A stretch of DNA of 64,000 nucleotides. Source: Cutibacterium sp. (GTDB lineage: Bacteria > Actinomycetota > Actinomycetes > Propionibacteriales > Propionibacteriaceae). Where the stretch lies: the NCBI RefSeq assembly GCF_030525615.1, contig NZ_JAUNEJ010000002.1:62001-126000 (forward strand), in the 5' to 3' direction. Positions 62,446 through 64,000 of this stretch are shown here, piece by piece; within the stretch, counting starts at the first letter, position 1; each line of letters opens with the position of its first letter. The notes under the pieces are model-generated. The model had not been told where the DNA came from and ran no database searches. It saw nothing but the letters and a program-made list of their open reading frames with translations. A program made the position numbers and the translations under genes.

Positions 62446-64000
62446 TTCATGAACGTCGTCGTCTGATACCCACGATGGTCGCCGTCATTATCGGGGTGGC
62501 CTTCATGGCGAGCGCCCTCATGCTGATGGATTCGATCAAGGCTGCCACATTACGTGCCCAGGCTGCTGCCGTCGGAGACGCCGCCGTAGTGGTGACCCCC
62601 AAGGATGACGGGAAGCCCATCTCCCAGAACACCGCCGACAAAATTGCCACGGTCGATGGGGTCACCTCGGTGGAGGCCACCCGTGACGTCTTCCTGCAGC
62701 GCACCGACGGCGGGCAGTCGGCATATGTGTCCGGCCATCTGGTTCCGCCCCATCCCGACATGGTCAAAGGACGCGCTCCGTCCCGGCCGAACGAGGTAGC
62801 CGTCAACCAGATCACTGCGAACAACAATGCCACGATTGGCTCTCGGATCACTGTCAGCACTACCTCCCAGGCGAACGCGAAATCCACCGACCTCACCGTG
62901 GTAGGTGTGCTCAATCCGAATGCTCGTACCACGGACAGTCCCACCTCGGCAGAGATCTACCTCCCTGCCACGACCCTGGCCAATATCAGCGGCGAGTCCG
63001 GGGCCGACGTTCTGTACGTGAACTCTGATCGCCCCGCCGAACAGGTTCTCAAAGACGTTTCTGCAGCAGCCGGTGTCACCGCAACGGTCCGCACTGCTGA
63101 CGACGAGCGGGCCTATCAGGCCAAGCAAGCGTCTCAGGGACTTGCAGCCATGATGACCTTCATGGGTGCCTTCGCTGTCATCGCCCTAGCCGTTGCGGCG
63201 ATGGTGATCGTCAACACCTTCACCATCCTCGTCGCCCAGCGCACTCGCACTCTGGCTTTGGCCCGTTGTATCGGCGCTACCCGCAAACAGGTGCGTCGCA
63301 GTGTGCTGGGGGAGGCACTGACCACCGGCCTCATCGGATCAATCGCAGGAACCGCTCTGGGTGTTGGCGTCACCAAGCTCATGATCCTGGGCGTCATCTC
63401 GACGGGCTCCGCGAGTGACATTACCGTCAGCGTCACGGCACTGTCCTGCCTCGTCCCGATCGTCGTCGGGGTGACAGTGACGACCCTGGCTGCCCTGCGA
63501 CCGGCACGCCACGCCACCAAGGTTTCCCCCGTCGCGGCTCTGCAACCCATGACTGAGACGCCCACTCGGGCGATCGGGCGGGTCCGTATCGTGGTCGGAA
63601 CTCTGTTCTTCGTCGCCGGCGCAACCCTTGTCGTCGTCTGCGCCACAGCCGACATGAAGACTAATGTCGCCGTGCTGTGCGGAGTTGCCGGCGGGTTCAT
63701 CAGCTTCGCCGGGGTGCTCATGCTGGCGCCCACCATCATTGGCGGACTGAGCCGAGTCATCAGGGCCACCCGCCTCGGCGGGATTCCGGGAGAAATGGCC
63801 GTCGAGAACACCCAGCGCAATCCGCGCCGTACTACAGCTACCGCCTCAGCCCTGCTCATCGGCGTCACCCTCATCGCCACCGTCGCAACAGGAGCTGCCA
63901 CCGGACGTGCCTCCATCGACAAGGCCATGAATGGTCAATTCCCCGTTGACGCGGTCGTGCAGGCTCAAGGCCCACTCGACGAGGCGACTATTACCGACGT
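62442..64000 (+). CDS. FtsX-like ABC permease, C-terminus cut by window edge
   Basis: At least 519 residues, running off the window. It begins MIHERRRLIPTMVAVIIGVA (helix 1), then a MacB-type extracellular domain of about 190 residues, then an FtsX domain with three helices (AMMTFMGAFAVIALAVAAMV, LARCIGATRKQVRRSVLGEA as the cytoplasmic loop, LVPIVVGVTVTTLAALRPAR). A second set of helices begins before the edge, so it is the long two-FtsX-domain type. Such pumps export antimicrobial peptides or work on lipoproteins and envelope signals; regulation by the adjacent two-component system suggests cell-envelope stress. Confidence 0.9.
   Translation, partial: MIHERRRLIPTMVAVIIGVAFMASALMLMDSIKAATLRAQAAAVGDAAVVVTPKDDGKPISQNTADKIATVDGVTSVEATRDVFLQRTDGGQSAYVSGHLVPPHPDMVKGRAPSRPNEVAVNQITANNNATIGSRITVSTTSQANAKSTDLTVVGVLNPNARTTDSPTSAEIYLPATTLANISGESGADVLYVNSDRPAEQVLKDVSAAAGVTATVRTADDERAYQAKQASQGLAAMMTFMGAFAVIALAVAAMVIVNTFTILVAQRTRTLALARCIGATRKQVRRSVLGEALTTGLIGSIAGTALGVGVTKLMILGVISTGSASDITVSVTALSCLVPIVVGVTVTTLAALRPARHATKVSPVAALQPMTETPTRAIGRVRIVVGTLFFVAGATLVVVCATADMKTNVAVLCGVAGGFISFAGVLMLAPTIIGGLSRVIRATRLGGIPGEMAVENTQRNPRRTTATASALLIGVTLIATVATGAATGRASIDKAMNGQFPVDAVVQAQGPLDEATITD

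Overview
The window looks like a chromosomal segment of a propionibacterium, most probably Cutibacterium acnes or a close relative. This is inferred from the methylmalonyl-CoA:pyruvate transcarboxylase operon (5S, 12S, 1.3S biotin subunit), whose proteins read very close to the Propionibacterium Wood-Werkman cycle enzyme, and from the high-GC, actinobacterial gene style (GTG starts, DUF3151, HspR-type HAIR boxes, DtxR-type iron box). No rRNA, tRNA, CRISPR array or insertion sequence was seen.

Layout: 1-4.3 kb holds the end of an MFS gene, an M20 dipeptidase and purL. 4.4-8.4 kb holds aminopeptidase N, a repeat-rich intergenic region and a BadF/BcrA-type sugar kinase. 8.5-18.1 kb is purine synthesis on the minus strand (purQ, a purC-purS fusion, purB, purD, purA), split by a plus-strand oxidative-stress group ahpC-ahpF-oxyR with paired OxyR boxes. 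18.2-30.4 kb holds a GNAT protein and a sialic-acid region: a GntR regulator, nanE, nanA, a DUF4862 protein, the symporter nanT, then a peptide/nickel-type ABC importer. Two promoters of this block share one palindromic operator, which suggests a single regulon with two uptake systems.

30.5-39.1 kb holds a DUF3151 protein, a small CxxC protein, typA, a secreted L,D-transpeptidase with five SH3-like repeats, and the transcarboxylase operon. 39.3-42.8 kb is a lower-GC patch: an iron-box-controlled secreted amidase broken by an in-frame stop, a small membrane-anchored protein and a lone ABC exporter. 42.9-51.5 kb holds an Aer-type PAS protein, class II aldolase, a SpoU methyltransferase, DedA, a spermidine-synthase-like methyltransferase, a shortened betaine-binding lipoprotein and an MFS transporter.

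51.6-64 kb holds clpB behind two HAIR boxes, a decayed ugp-type sugar ABC operon, a HAD phosphatase, class I aldolase, a flavin-reductase-like protein, mntH, a NarL-type two-component system, and a LolD/FtsX-type ABC exporter that runs off the window. The strongest leads are the purC-purS fusion with a possible internal purS start, the shared operator of the sialic-acid block, and the iron-controlled amidase interrupted by one stop codon.
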